From assembly GCF_900110425.1 (NCBI RefSeq), contig NZ_FODS01000008.1, positions 62,001 to 126,000 of the forward strand: 64,000 nucleotides of DNA. The letters are read 5' to 3'. Below the pieces are notes generated by a model. That model saw only the letters and a program-made list of their open reading frames with translations. It did not search any database and had not been told where the DNA came from. The DNA comes from Salinihabitans flavidus. Lineage in GTDB: Bacteria; Pseudomonadota; Alphaproteobacteria; Rhodobacterales; Rhodobacteraceae. The position numbers were made by a program, and so were the translations under genes. Shown here in pieces: positions 46,232-54,336 of the stretch (position 1 is the first letter of the stretch; every line of letters begins with the position of its first letter).

Positions 46232-46710
46232 TACGACGCCTCCCGCATGTCCTTGGCCGTGTCCATCACGGCGCGAATGATCTTGTCATATCCCGTGCAG
46301 CGGCAGAGATTGCCCGCCAGCCAGTAGCGCACCTCGGATTCGGTGGGGTCGGGATTCTTCTCCAGCAGGGACTTGGCCGCGACGAGGATACCCGGCGTGC
46401 AGATCCCGCATTGCAGCGCGGCATATTCGATGAATTTCTGTTGCAGCGGGTGCAGGGTTTCGCCTTCCGCGATCCCTTCCACGGTGCCGATCTCATGGCC
46501 CTCCGCCTCCACGGCGAGCACGAGGCAGGAGCAGACGAGCCGCCCGTCGAGCGTGACCGAACAGGCGCCGCAGTCGCCGGTGCCGCAGCCTTCCTTGGAG
46601 CCGGTGAGGTTGAGCTGGTCGCGCAGCACGTCGAGAAGCGTCTCGCGCGGGTCGCAGAGGAATTCGGCCTCGTCGCCGTTCACCTTCGTATTGACGTGGA
46701 TCATGCTCAT
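46231..46710 (-). CDS. Molybdenum hydroxylase 2Fe-2S subunit, second system
   Basis: This 159-residue subunit has cluster I ligands C42, C47, C50 and C62 and cluster II in LQCGICTPG and NLCRCTGY. It shares one base with the start of the large subunit. Length and motifs are normal for the family. Confidence 0.94.
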   Translation of the reverse strand: MSMIHVNTKVNGDEAEFLCDPRETLLDVLRDQLNLTGSKEGCGTGDCGACSVTLDGRLVCSCLVLAVEAEGHEIGTVEGIAEGETLHPLQQKFIEYAALQCGICTPGILVAAKSLLEKNPDPTESEVRYWLAGNLCRCTGYDKIIRAVMDTAKDMREAS

Positions 46711-47573
46711 TTGCGGTCTCCCTTGGCACGGGCGTAGGCGATTCTGGCGGCGCGCTGAGCCAGAACGCCGGCCACCTTGGTGCGGAACTTGATGGTGCCG
46801 CGTCTGTCGTCGATGGGGTTGCAGGCGGCGCGGGCCGCCTCGGCGAGTTTGTCCAGTGCCGCGTCATCCAGCGTGGAGCCGACCAGCGCGGCGCCCGCCT
46901 CGGGCACGAGGCTCACGGTGGGGGCCACCGCGCCGAGGGCGACGCGCGCCTCTGTCACGGTGTCGCCGTCAAGGCGCAGGTTGACCGCCGCGCCGACCAC
47001 GGCGATGTCCATTTCGGTGCGGGGAATGAAGCGCAGATAGGCATCCCCCGCGCTGTGCCCGCGCGGGGGCAGGTGCAGGGCGCTGATCACCTCGCCGGTC
47101 TCAAGGCAGGTCTTGCCGGGGCCGGTGGGCACATCCTCCACCGCGATCTCTCGGGTGCCGCCGGGGCCGGTGACGGTGACATGGGCGCCGGCAGCGACCA
47201 ACGCGGGCACGCCGTCGGCGGCGGGCGAGCCGTTGCACAGGTTGCCCACGAGGGTGGCGCGGCCCTGTATCTGCGTGGAGCCGATGAGATCCATCGCCTC
47301 GACCACGCCGGGCCAGTCCAGCTTGAGGCGGGGGTGTTCGGTCATCTCCGCGCCGGAGACGGCCACGCCGATGCGCCAGCCGCCGTGATCCTCATGCGTG
47401 ATGACGCGCACGCCGGGGATATGCTTGATGTCGATGAGGTCATCGGGGGTGAAGATATCGGAGCGAAGCTGCACGAGCACGTCGGTGCCGCCGGCGAGAA
47501 AGCGGGCTGAGCCGCCGGCCTTCGCGGCCAGTGCGGAGGCGTCTTCAAAGCTGTCTGGTGTGTGGTATCTCAT
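46707..47573 (-). CDS. Molybdenum hydroxylase FAD-binding subunit, second system
   Basis: This 288-residue subunit has FAD motifs LAGGTDVLVQLRSD near residue 27 and the TLVGNLCNGSPAAD loop near 107, plus a C-terminal CO_deh_flav_C domain. It is the first gene of its operon and overlaps the 2Fe-2S gene by ATGA. The 264 bp upstream hold no other gene. Confidence 0.92.
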   Translation of the reverse strand: MRYHTPDSFEDASALAAKAGGSARFLAGGTDVLVQLRSDIFTPDDLIDIKHIPGVRVITHEDHGGWRIGVAVSGAEMTEHPRLKLDWPGVVEAMDLIGSTQIQGRATLVGNLCNGSPAADGVPALVAAGAHVTVTGPGGTREIAVEDVPTGPGKTCLETGEVISALHLPPRGHSAGDAYLRFIPRTEMDIAVVGAAVNLRLDGDTVTEARVALGAVAPTVSLVPEAGAALVGSTLDDAALDKLAEAARAACNPIDDRRGTIKFRTKVAGVLAQRAARIAYARAKGDRK

Positions 47574-47837
47574 TGGCTCTTTCCTGATCCGGGCGGCAGG
47601 CGCGCGCCCGGGCCCATACGGTCATTGCTTATCTTGCGCATACACTGACCAATCCTCCGGGCAGGCACAAGTGGGGGCGGTGCCGGGGAAGCGGAAATTT
47701 TCCAAGCCTGACCGGATGGGGCACGCGAAGTGTGCGCAGATGCCTTTGCGCTCGGGGCGCGCAGCCCCCGGGATGGCACCCCCGGCCCCCAGAGGACTGA
47801 TGCAAGGATGAAGGGCGCGGCGCGCGCCTGCTGACGG

Positions 47838-50800
47838 CTATGCGCCGGGGTAGCGTGCCAGTTCGGTTTGCATCGCCGCGCGGGTCTTGTCCGCCGCCTC
47901 CTGCTTGACCGGGCCGTAGCCGCGGATTTCCATGACCATCGCGGCGATGCGCGCGGCCTCGTCGCGGGTGTTCGCGTTCAGCCCGTCCAGAAGCCGGTCG
48001 ATCGTGGCCTCATACTCCGCGATCAGGGCGCGTTCCATGCGGCGTTCCCCGGTGAGGCCGAAGGGGTCGAGCGGCGTGCCGCGCAGGCCCTTCATCCGCG
48101 CCAGAAGCCGCATGGGCGCGCGGACCCAGCCGCCGAGGGCGCGTTTCTTGGGGCGTCCGCGCCAGTCGGTGCCCGAGGGCAGGAACGGCGGGGCCAGATG
48201 GTGTTTCACGCTGTAATCGCCTTCGAAGCGGTCCGACAACCCCTCGATGAAGCCGGTCTGCGTGTGCAGGCGGGCGACCTCGTATTCGTCCTTGTAGGAC
48301 ATGAGCTTGAAGAGCCCTTTCGCCACCGCCTCCGACAGCGCGCCGGGGGCGCCGCAGGTGTCCGTTTCGGCTTGCTGCATCTTTGCCAGCGTGGTGCGGT
48401 AGCGGTCTGCCCAGGCGGCGTTCTGATAGCCGGTCAGAAACTCCGCCCGGCGGTCGATGATCTGGTCGAGGGTGTCGGGTTCGGGGTCCGTCTCCCCGGT
48501 GATGGCAGCGGTTTTTTCGGGCATGGCCTGCGCCACGCGGCCCCATGCGAAGGCGGTCTTGTTGCGTTCGACCGCCACGCCGTTCAGCTCTATCGCGCGC
48601 ATCAGCGCGGGCAGGCCCAGCGGCACGAGCCCCGCCTGCCAGGCCGCGCCCAGCATCAGCACATTGGCGAAGACAGTGTCGCCCATCAGTTTCTCGGCCA
48701 GCGTGTTGGCGTTCAGCACGGTCAGATCGGCCACCTCCTTGCCGACCGATCCGAGACGCACCTGCGTCATCAGGTCGGCGTCGCGGTTGCGGGTGAAATC
48801 GCCGGTGGGCATCTCGGCGGCGTTCAGCACGCCGCGCGTCTTGCCCCGGCGGTAGGTGGCGGAGGCCTTGGGCGAGGAGCTGACCACGAGATCGCAGCCG
48901 ATGAGCGCGTCGGCCATGCTCGGGCCGATGCGCACCTGCTGTATGTCCTCGGGCCGGGCCGCCACGCGCAGATAGCTCAGCACCGGGCCGAATTTCTGCG
49001 CAAAGCCCATGAAGTCGAGCACGCTCGCTCCCTTCTGTTCGAGATGCGCGGCCATCGCGATGAGCTGCCCCACGGTGACGACGCCGGTGCCGCCCACGCC
49101 GGTGACAAGGATGTCGAAGGGCGCATCGAGCACGGGCAGGGCGGGCGCGGGCAGCGATTGCGCCAGCGCCTCCACATCCTCGGCGACGGGGGCGGGCTTT
49201 TTCCTTGTACCGCCCTCGACCGTGACGAAGGAGGGGCAGAAGCCGTCCAGGCAGGTGAAATCCTTGTTGCAGGAGTTCAGGTTGATCTGCCGCTTGCGGC
49301 CAAACTCCGTCTCCAGCGGTTCGACGGAGAGGCAGTTGGAGGCCACCGAGCAATCGCCGCAGCCCTCGCAGACGAGCGGGTTGATGACGGCGAACCGCTT
49401 GGGATCCTCCATCTTGCCGCGCTTGCGCAGGCGGCGTTTCTCGGTCGCGCAGGTCTGTTGATAAATCAGAACGGTGACGCCCGGCACCTCGCGCAGCTCG
49501 CGTTGCACGGTGTCGAGATCGTCGCGGTGATGGATGCCCACGCCGGGCGGCAGATCGGCGGGTTTGAACTGTTCGGGATGGTCGGAGACGACATGCACCG
49601 CGCGGGCGCCTTCGGCGGTCATCATGCTGGCGATCGACTCGACGGTGAGGGGGCCGTCCACATGCTGCCCGCCGGTCATGGCCACCGCGTCGTTGAACAG
49701 AACCTTGTAGGTGATATTGGTGCCGGCCGCGACGGCCTGCCGGATGGCGAGCGAGCCGGAGTGGTAGAAGGTGCCCTCGCCCAGATTCTGGAAGATGTGC
49801 TTGCCGCCGTTGTAGCGGCTGCGCGCGACCCAGTTGACGCCTTCGCCGCCCATCTGGATCAGCGAGGTGGTGTCGCGGTCCATCCAGCTTGCCATGAAGT
49901 GACAGCCGATGCCGGCCATCGCCTGCGAGCCTTCGGGCACGCGGGTGGAGGTGGAATGCGGGCACCCCGAGCAGAAATAGGGCGTGCGCGTCGCGCCGGG
50001 GACATTGATCACCGGCGGCGGCGGGGCGATCTTCGCGGCCACCTCGCCCAGCCCGAGATCGAAGTTGTGGTCGAGCCGGGCGGCCACGATCTCCGCAAGC
50101 TGTTGCGGAGAGAGTTCCCCCGTCCAGGGCACGAGGCGGTTGCCGTCCTGATCGCGCTTGCCGACCATGCGTTCGGGCGTGCGGCCCGGATCGTCGTAAA
50201 AATATTCCTTGAGCTGGCTTTCGATGATGCCACGCTTTTCCTCGATCACCAGCAGTTCGCGCTTGCCGCGCGCGAACTCCAGCGCCAGTTCGTGTTCGAC
50301 CGGCCAGACCATGCCGATCTTGTAGATGTCGATGCCCAACTCGCGGCATTTGCTTTCGTCCAGCCCCAGAAGGCGCAGCGCCTCCATCAGGTCGAGGTGG
50401 CCCTTGCCGGTGGTGACGATGCCGAAGCGGGCGTTCTCTGTGCCATAGATGGCGCGGTCGATGGGGTTGGCGTGGGCGAAGGCGAGCACCGCCTCTTTCT
50501 TGTCCTCCAGCCGCGCCTCGATCTGCGGGCCGGGCAGGTCGGGCCAGCGGTAGTGCAACCCGTCGGCGGGCGGGGTGTAATTGGGGGTCTTGAACACGCG
50601 ATCCTTCGGCAGATCGAAGGACATGCCCGATTCCACCGTCTCCGAGATCGCCTTGAACCCCACCCATGTGCCCGAGAACCGCGAGAGCGCATAGCCGTAT
50701 TCCGCGAACTCAATGTATTCGGCCACATTGGCCGGATTCAGCGTCGGCATGAAGAAGGACATGAAGGCCACGTCCGACTGATGTGACATCGACGAGCTGA

Positions 50801-51281
50801 CGCAGCCGTGATCGTCGCCCGCGACCACCAGCACACCGCCGCCTGGCGAGGCGCCATAGGCGTTACCATGCTTGAGCGCGTCGCCGGAGCGGTCCACCCC
50901 CGGCCCCTTGCCATACCACAGGCCGAACACCGCCTCGCAGGTCTTGTCGGGGTCCGTCTCCACCTGCTGCGTGCCGATCATCGCGGTGGCGGCGAGATCC
51001 TCGTTCACCGCCGGAAAGAAGGTCACCCCCTCCTGCTCTGCCAGATCCGGGATGCGGCCGAATTCGAGGTCGACGCCCCCCACCGGCGAGCCCCGGTAGC
51101 CGGAGACATAGCCGCGGGTGTCGCGCCCGGCCTCGCGGTCGCGGCGGGCCTGATCGAGGGCGATGCGGACGATGGCCTGCGTGCCGGTGAGAAAGACCCG
51201 GCCCTCGCGTTTGGTGTAGCGGTCGTCAAGCTCATACTCCATCGGGGTGACGGGATCGGGAAACTGGCTGTGTCTGGTCAT
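47838..51281 (-). CDS. Indolepyruvate ferredoxin oxidoreductase, fused IorA-IorB type
   Basis: This 1147-residue cytoplasmic protein combines TPP-binding alpha and gamma-type domains. Iron-sulfur ligands lie in CEGCGDCSVASNC, CNKDFTC and CPSF (about residues 640-690). The gamma domain starts at about 735 with LVTGVGGTGVVTVGQ. It oxidatively decarboxylates aryl pyruvates to aryl-acetyl-CoA with ferredoxin as acceptor, in catabolism of aromatic amino acids or phenylpyruvate. AGGAG precedes the ATG. A divergent Lrp-type regulator lies 125 bp away. Confidence 0.93.
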   Translation of the reverse strand: MTRHSQFPDPVTPMEYELDDRYTKREGRVFLTGTQAIVRIALDQARRDREAGRDTRGYVSGYRGSPVGGVDLEFGRIPDLAEQEGVTFFPAVNEDLAATAMIGTQQVETDPDKTCEAVFGLWYGKGPGVDRSGDALKHGNAYGASPGGGVLVVAGDDHGCVSSSMSHQSDVAFMSFFMPTLNPANVAEYIEFAEYGYALSRFSGTWVGFKAISETVESGMSFDLPKDRVFKTPNYTPPADGLHYRWPDLPGPQIEARLEDKKEAVLAFAHANPIDRAIYGTENARFGIVTTGKGHLDLMEALRLLGLDESKCRELGIDIYKIGMVWPVEHELALEFARGKRELLVIEEKRGIIESQLKEYFYDDPGRTPERMVGKRDQDGNRLVPWTGELSPQQLAEIVAARLDHNFDLGLGEVAAKIAPPPPVINVPGATRTPYFCSGCPHSTSTRVPEGSQAMAGIGCHFMASWMDRDTTSLIQMGGEGVNWVARSRYNGGKHIFQNLGEGTFYHSGSLAIRQAVAAGTNITYKVLFNDAVAMTGGQHVDGPLTVESIASMMTAEGARAVHVVSDHPEQFKPADLPPGVGIHHRDDLDTVQRELREVPGVTVLIYQQTCATEKRRLRKRGKMEDPKRFAVINPLVCEGCGDCSVASNCLSVEPLETEFGRKRQINLNSCNKDFTCLDGFCPSFVTVEGGTRKKPAPVAEDVEALAQSLPAPALPVLDAPFDILVTGVGGTGVVTVGQLIAMAAHLEQKGASVLDFMGFAQKFGPVLSYLRVAARPEDIQQVRIGPSMADALIGCDLVVSSSPKASATYRRGKTRGVLNAAEMPTGDFTRNRDADLMTQVRLGSVGKEVADLTVLNANTLAEKLMGDTVFANVLMLGAAWQAGLVPLGLPALMRAIELNGVAVERNKTAFAWGRVAQAMPEKTAAITGETDPEPDTLDQIIDRRAEFLTGYQNAAWADRYRTTLAKMQQAETDTCGAPGALSEAVAKGLFKLMSYKDEYEVARLHTQTGFIEGLSDRFEGDYSVKHHLAPPFLPSGTDWRGRPKKRALGGWVRAPMRLLARMKGLRGTPLDPFGLTGERRMERALIAEYEATIDRLLDGLNANTRDEAARIAAMVMEIRGYGPVKQEAADKTRAAMQTELARYPGA

Positions 51282-51406
51282 GGCGCGCTCCTGTTTGCCG
51301 AAAGGGTAGCGCGGGCGGGGCGGAGAATGTTACCAGATGACTTGCCCGATGGGGCCTGCGGGGGTAAGATCATCCACTTTTCGCGCCTGGATGAAAGGAT
51401 TTTGCG

Positions 51407-51877
51407 ATGTCGGGTGAAATGCCGCTAGACCCTTCCGATCTGCGCATCCTGCGCGCCTTGCAGCGGGACGGGCGGATGTCCAATCAGGATCTGGCGGAGG
51501 CGAGCGCCATGTCCGGCTCGGCCTGCTGGCGGCGGGTGCGGGCGCTGGAAAAGGCGGGGGTGATCGAACGCTACAGCGTCGTTCTGAACGCCGAGGCCTG
51601 CGGGCTGGAGTTTCACGCGATGGTGCACGTGGGCCTGACAAGGCATGAGCCGGAGAGCGTCCAACGCTTTGTAAAGGCTGTGAAATATCGTGAGGAAGTG
51701 CTCGACTGCTACTCCACCACCGGGGACGCCGATTACCACCTGCGGGTGTGCTGCCGCAACAAGGCGGCCTATACGACGTTCCTTGAGGAGTTCCTGTTTC
51801 GCATCCCCGGCGTGTCCACCGTGCGCACCAACCTGATCCTCGACGAGATCAAGCAGAATGAGCCGCTGCCGCTCTGA
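51407..51877 (+). CDS. Lrp/AsnC-family regulator
   Basis: This 156-residue regulator has an N-terminal helix-turn-helix (DPSDLRILRALQRDGRMSNQDLAE, ACWRRVRALEKAGVI) and a C-terminal RAM domain that binds amino acids. It is divergent from the indolepyruvate oxidoreductase gene and probably controls it in response to an aromatic amino acid, as many paired Lrp genes do. The pairing is an inference from position. Confidence 0.9.
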   Translation: MSGEMPLDPSDLRILRALQRDGRMSNQDLAEASAMSGSACWRRVRALEKAGVIERYSVVLNAEACGLEFHAMVHVGLTRHEPESVQRFVKAVKYREEVLDCYSTTGDADYHLRVCCRNKAAYTTFLEEFLFRIPGVSTVRTNLILDEIKQNEPLPL

Positions 51878-51901
51878 TAGGGCGAATCGGGCCAAGCCCT
51901 T

Positions 51902-51988
51902 GTTAACGCTGGAAAACCCATGTCGGTAAAACGTCGGTATTTTGTCGGTATTGCGTCGGTGGCGCTGTTCGGAATCGGCGCCGTTAAC
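51902..51988 (+). repeat. Interspersed GTCGGT 11-bp phased element, copy D (best copy)
   Basis: Four perfect-period units start at 51922, 51933, 51944 and 51955. GTTAAC lies at 51902-51907 and 51983-51988. This copy shows the full consensus. It lies downstream of the Lrp gene and just before the first of the direct repeats that bracket the AT-richer islet. A short reading frame across it exists only because the unit lacks stops in that frame. Confidence 0.8.
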
Positions 51989-52004
51989 AGGACGGTCTTT
52001 AGGG

Positions 52005-52070
52005 TTTGGTCAGATCGGTTGAGATTTGGTGAAGACGGGAAGGGCCGCGCCCGACCTGGGGGGGGCGCCT
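52005..52070 (+). repeat. Left imperfect direct repeat bracketing the islet
   Basis: This 66-bp segment begins TTTGGTCAG and ends GGGGCGCCT. It matches 53442-53505 along its whole length, with GGGCCGCGCCCG shared exactly. Its 15-bp GC core (52042-52056) also forms a perfect inverted repeat with 52157-52171. The whole 51878-52346 gap contains no gene that I can support besides these elements. Confidence 0.65.
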
Positions 52071-52346
52071 GCGCGGCGGGGCGGAATAAGGTGGCATCGC
52101 GCCTGCCGCGCCGGGGGAGATGCGCGCAAAGGATGCAATCGCGCCCTCCCGGGGGAGGTCGGGCGCGGCCCGGCGGTGCCGCCGGGCGGTGGGGGTGATT
52201 TTGAGAGGGAGATTGGGGGAGAGAGTGGGGGCGGGCATCGGCGCAGAACTGTCACGCCAAGTGCCGGGAAGGTTGGGTTGTGGCCTTGAAGCTGCCCTCG
52301 TTTTGAGCTCTCCTACCGGTACTATTTAGCATTTTGGAGACTTGAG

Positions 52347-52556
52347 ATGACGGTATTTGAAGAGGTCAAAGAACTTGTACAAAGCATCTCACCACGATGC
52401 ATTTGCGACGATTGTATCGCTCAGAAGCTTGATCTCTCAGTGCGACAACACGCAAACCACAAGTCACGCGAACTGTCAGAGCACTATGGCTTCACACGAA
52501 TAAAGCGAGTTTGCTCGGTTTGTGGCGCTGAAAAACTTGCGATCAGCTATCGGTGA
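52347..52556 (+). CDS. Small Cys4 (zinc-ribbon-like) protein of unknown function
   Basis: This 69-residue protein has two CxxC pairs (RCICDDC and VCSVCG), spaced by about 37 residues, which suggests a zinc site. The middle stretch LDLSVRQHANHKSRELSEHYGF could be a DNA-binding helix pair. GGAGA lies six bases before the ATG. The gene is AT-richer than its surroundings. I recall similar short uncharacterised proteins in proteobacteria but no function. Confidence 0.6.
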   Translation: MTVFEEVKELVQSISPRCICDDCIAQKLDLSVRQHANHKSRELSEHYGFTRIKRVCSVCGAEKLAISYR

Positions 52557-52663
52557 CAGGCTGAAGCGGACCCATCGCGCTTGCTCAAAATCTGCGTAAG
52601 CTGACCTTCACCGCAGGGGGGCGCATACAAGTAGACTGCAAGACGGGCGAATATGAGCCGTGT

Positions 52664-53080
52664 TCATCCCAACCTATGCCAAGCGTCCCTGAACTGTGGT
52701 TGATCATAAGCCTTGGGCTGTAGCCAATGGGACTTTGATCCTGTCTTGCTCTTTGCAGGATCGCTGTGGAAGCATATCTCTTTGACCTCTTCCAAAGACA
52801 AGATGAAACAAGTCGGGTTTTCTTCCTTTGCGTTGATCGTGATAATCCACCAATCGGAACGTAAGTTGTCTAGGTTTGCCCCTAAACCCACCGGGGCGCG
52901 TTTTGAAAGCCCTTTGCTTTGAACACCAAAAATTATTGATTCATCGTCATTGGCGCAAAACAAATCGCTACCTTTAGCATTTCGGGCCGTCGGCATTACG
53001 TTCCATCCCTTTCGAGAGAGTTGCCAAGCAGCGTAGTGCATGGCTGCATTGCCCGTTGCCTGTGATGATTTGACGTCCAT
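52664..53080 (-). CDS. PD-(D/E)XK nuclease-like protein
   Basis: This 138-residue protein shows the pattern of a small PD-(D/E)XK fold: an N-terminal helix GNAAMHYAAWQLSRKG, then an Asp in KGSDLFC, then QSK in FGVQSKG as the (E/Q)xK element, with further alpha/beta elements. QxK variants are known in Mrr-like restriction nucleases. The ATG at 53080 has GGAAGG five bases upstream; a Met at 53116 is less likely. Codon use is AT-richer than neighbours. It is convergent with the Cys4 gene. Function as a nuclease is not shown. Confidence 0.6.
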   Translation of the reverse strand: MDVKSSQATGNAAMHYAAWQLSRKGWNVMPTARNAKGSDLFCANDDESIIFGVQSKGLSKRAPVGLGANLDNLRSDWWIITINAKEENPTCFILSLEEVKEICFHSDPAKSKTGSKSHWLQPKAYDQPQFRDAWHRLG

Positions 53081-53319
53081 TTTGCCTTCCAAGCAAGAAC
53101 CATGATGCATCCCCAAGACTACAGAACTCTAAGCTACCGGCAAGAACCCAACTTGGTGTTCATGGCTGGAAAGAAGTCAATGGGGAACGACCACTTTGGT
53201 TGGCCGCGATGCTGAACACAAAGGTCCGGTTTGGCCCGCTCGCTGTAGTTTGCAAAGCCCCCTTCCTGCGCATTGCCCTCCATTCAATCCCGCCCGCCCG
53301 CCCGGGGCGCTTGCGGCCC

Positions 53320-53360
53320 GGGCCTGCGCCCGCCCGCCCCACGGCGGGCGCAGGCCCTTT
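53320..53360 (+). terminator. Very strong stem-loop followed by TTTT
   Basis: A perfect 15-bp GC stem (53320-53334 with 53343-53357) with an eight-base loop is followed by TTTT on the + strand, resembling an intrinsic terminator. No + strand gene that would need it ends nearby, so it may belong to an unrecognised RNA or be a repeat unit. The 53081-53585 gap has no other supported gene. Confidence 0.6.
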
Positions 53361-53441
53361 TGTGGTGGCCATGACAGGCGCAACGTGGCGGCAGCGTCTT
53401 CTCCCCCTCCCAAAAGGGGCAGACCTCTGCGGTCTTTGCGC

Positions 53442-53505
53442 TTTGGTCAGGCGGGTCGAGATCGGGTGAATGCGCGATGGGCCGCGCCCGGCATGAGGGG
53501 CGCCT
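53442..53505 (+). repeat. Right imperfect direct repeat bracketing the islet
   Basis: This 64-bp segment is the partner of 52005-52070, in the same orientation about 1.4 kb away. It shares TTTGGTCAG, GGGCCGCGCCCG and GGGGCGCCT with it. It ends about 80 bp before the rhodanese gene. The pair could be remnants of an insertion or copies of a dispersed repeat. Confidence 0.65.
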
Positions 53506-53585
53506 CAATCCAAAGACTCTCGACATATGCAGTTTTTTGAAACTAGACTTGCCCCACCACAGAAATACTCAAAACCGGAGGAATT

Positions 53586-54182
53586 ATGAAAAATCTGTTC
53601 GCAGCCCTGATCATCGCGGGCTTGCCTGTTTCGCAGGTGTCAGCCGAAGACCTCGATGTCAGAATCAATGCCGAGATCGGGAGTGTCACGGTCGAGACCG
53701 TGGACGGCCCCGTCGAAATCATGCGCAATCAGGACCCGGAGGCGACAGTCGATCCAGCCTATGCGAAAACCTCGCGCGACTGCCCGCCCTTTTGCATTCA
53801 GCCGATGCAGGTCGCGCCGGGCGTCACCACCGTCGGCGAGATCGAGCTTCTGAAATTCGCTGAAAAAGGTGGCAAACTCATTGATGGCCGAACCCTTGAG
53901 TGGCACCTCGACGGAACGATTCCGAGCGCGATCAACATGCCTTACACGGAAATGGCCAGCCGTCTGGGCGAGATCGGTTGCACGGGCAGCGAGGGCGACT
54001 GGGATTGCACGAACGCCGAAGAGGTGCTGCTGTTCTGTAACGGGCCGTGGTGCGGCCAGTCCCCCATGGCAATCAAAGCGATGCTGCGCGAAGGTTACCC
54101 GGCCGAGAAGATCTACTATTACCGTGGCGGGATGCAGGCGTGGCACGGTCTTGGCCTGACCGTTGTCGAAGGTCAGATGTGA
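53586..54182 (+). CDS. Periplasmic rhodanese-like protein
   Basis: This 198-residue protein has a signal peptide (residues 1-20, ending VSA) and a rhodanese domain from about 80. The catalytic loop is C151-NGPWC156-GQS, with two cysteines, a form seen in exported rhodaneses. Conserved cysteines earlier (DCPPFCIQPM) may form a disulfide or bind a ligand. CCGGAGGAATT sets the start. It may move sulfane sulfur, in line with the SQR and DsrE-like proteins elsewhere in the window. Confidence 0.85.
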   Translation: MKNLFAALIIAGLPVSQVSAEDLDVRINAEIGSVTVETVDGPVEIMRNQDPEATVDPAYAKTSRDCPPFCIQPMQVAPGVTTVGEIELLKFAEKGGKLIDGRTLEWHLDGTIPSAINMPYTEMASRLGEIGCTGSEGDWDCTNAEEVLLFCNGPWCGQSPMAIKAMLREGYPAEKIYYYRGGMQAWHGLGLTVVEGQM

Positions 54183-54276
54183 TCTGAGCTGACTCCGGCC
54201 GAGCGCCGGAGGTCTGGACCGGACGTGCGGGAAATGAGTCCGGTTCAACGCTTCCGACAGGGGGAAACCCCCAACG

Positions 54277-54306
54277 CAAAAGGGGCGGTCCCTGAAGACC
54301 GCCCCT
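54277..54306 (-). terminator. Intrinsic terminator of the RTX-Hint gene
   Basis: On the - strand a perfect 10-bp stem (54306-54297 with 54290-54281) with a six-base loop is followed by a short T-run (complement of AAA at 54278-54280). It lies about 30 bp past the stop of the RTX-Hint gene. It could also slow transcripts from the convergent rhodanese gene. Confidence 0.7.
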
Positions 54307-54336
54307 GTCCGGGATGCATCGTGATGTGGAGATGAT

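Noticed and set aside
47868-50786. A 972-codon open frame on the + strand
   Set aside because: It is fully antisense to the indolepyruvate oxidoreductase gene, which has complete domain motifs. Long antisense frames are expected in high-GC DNA. It shows no recognisable family.
51920-52198. A 92-codon frame beginning MSVKRRYFVGIASV
   Set aside because: Its start is just the GTCGGT repeat read in one frame; similar peptides arise at other repeat copies. The remainder is GC-hairpin DNA without coding character.
53196-53540. A 114-codon frame across the 15-bp hairpin
   Set aside because: It runs through a perfect hairpin and the right direct repeat, has no ribosome site, and its composition is Arg/Pro-rich as expected from noncoding GC DNA.
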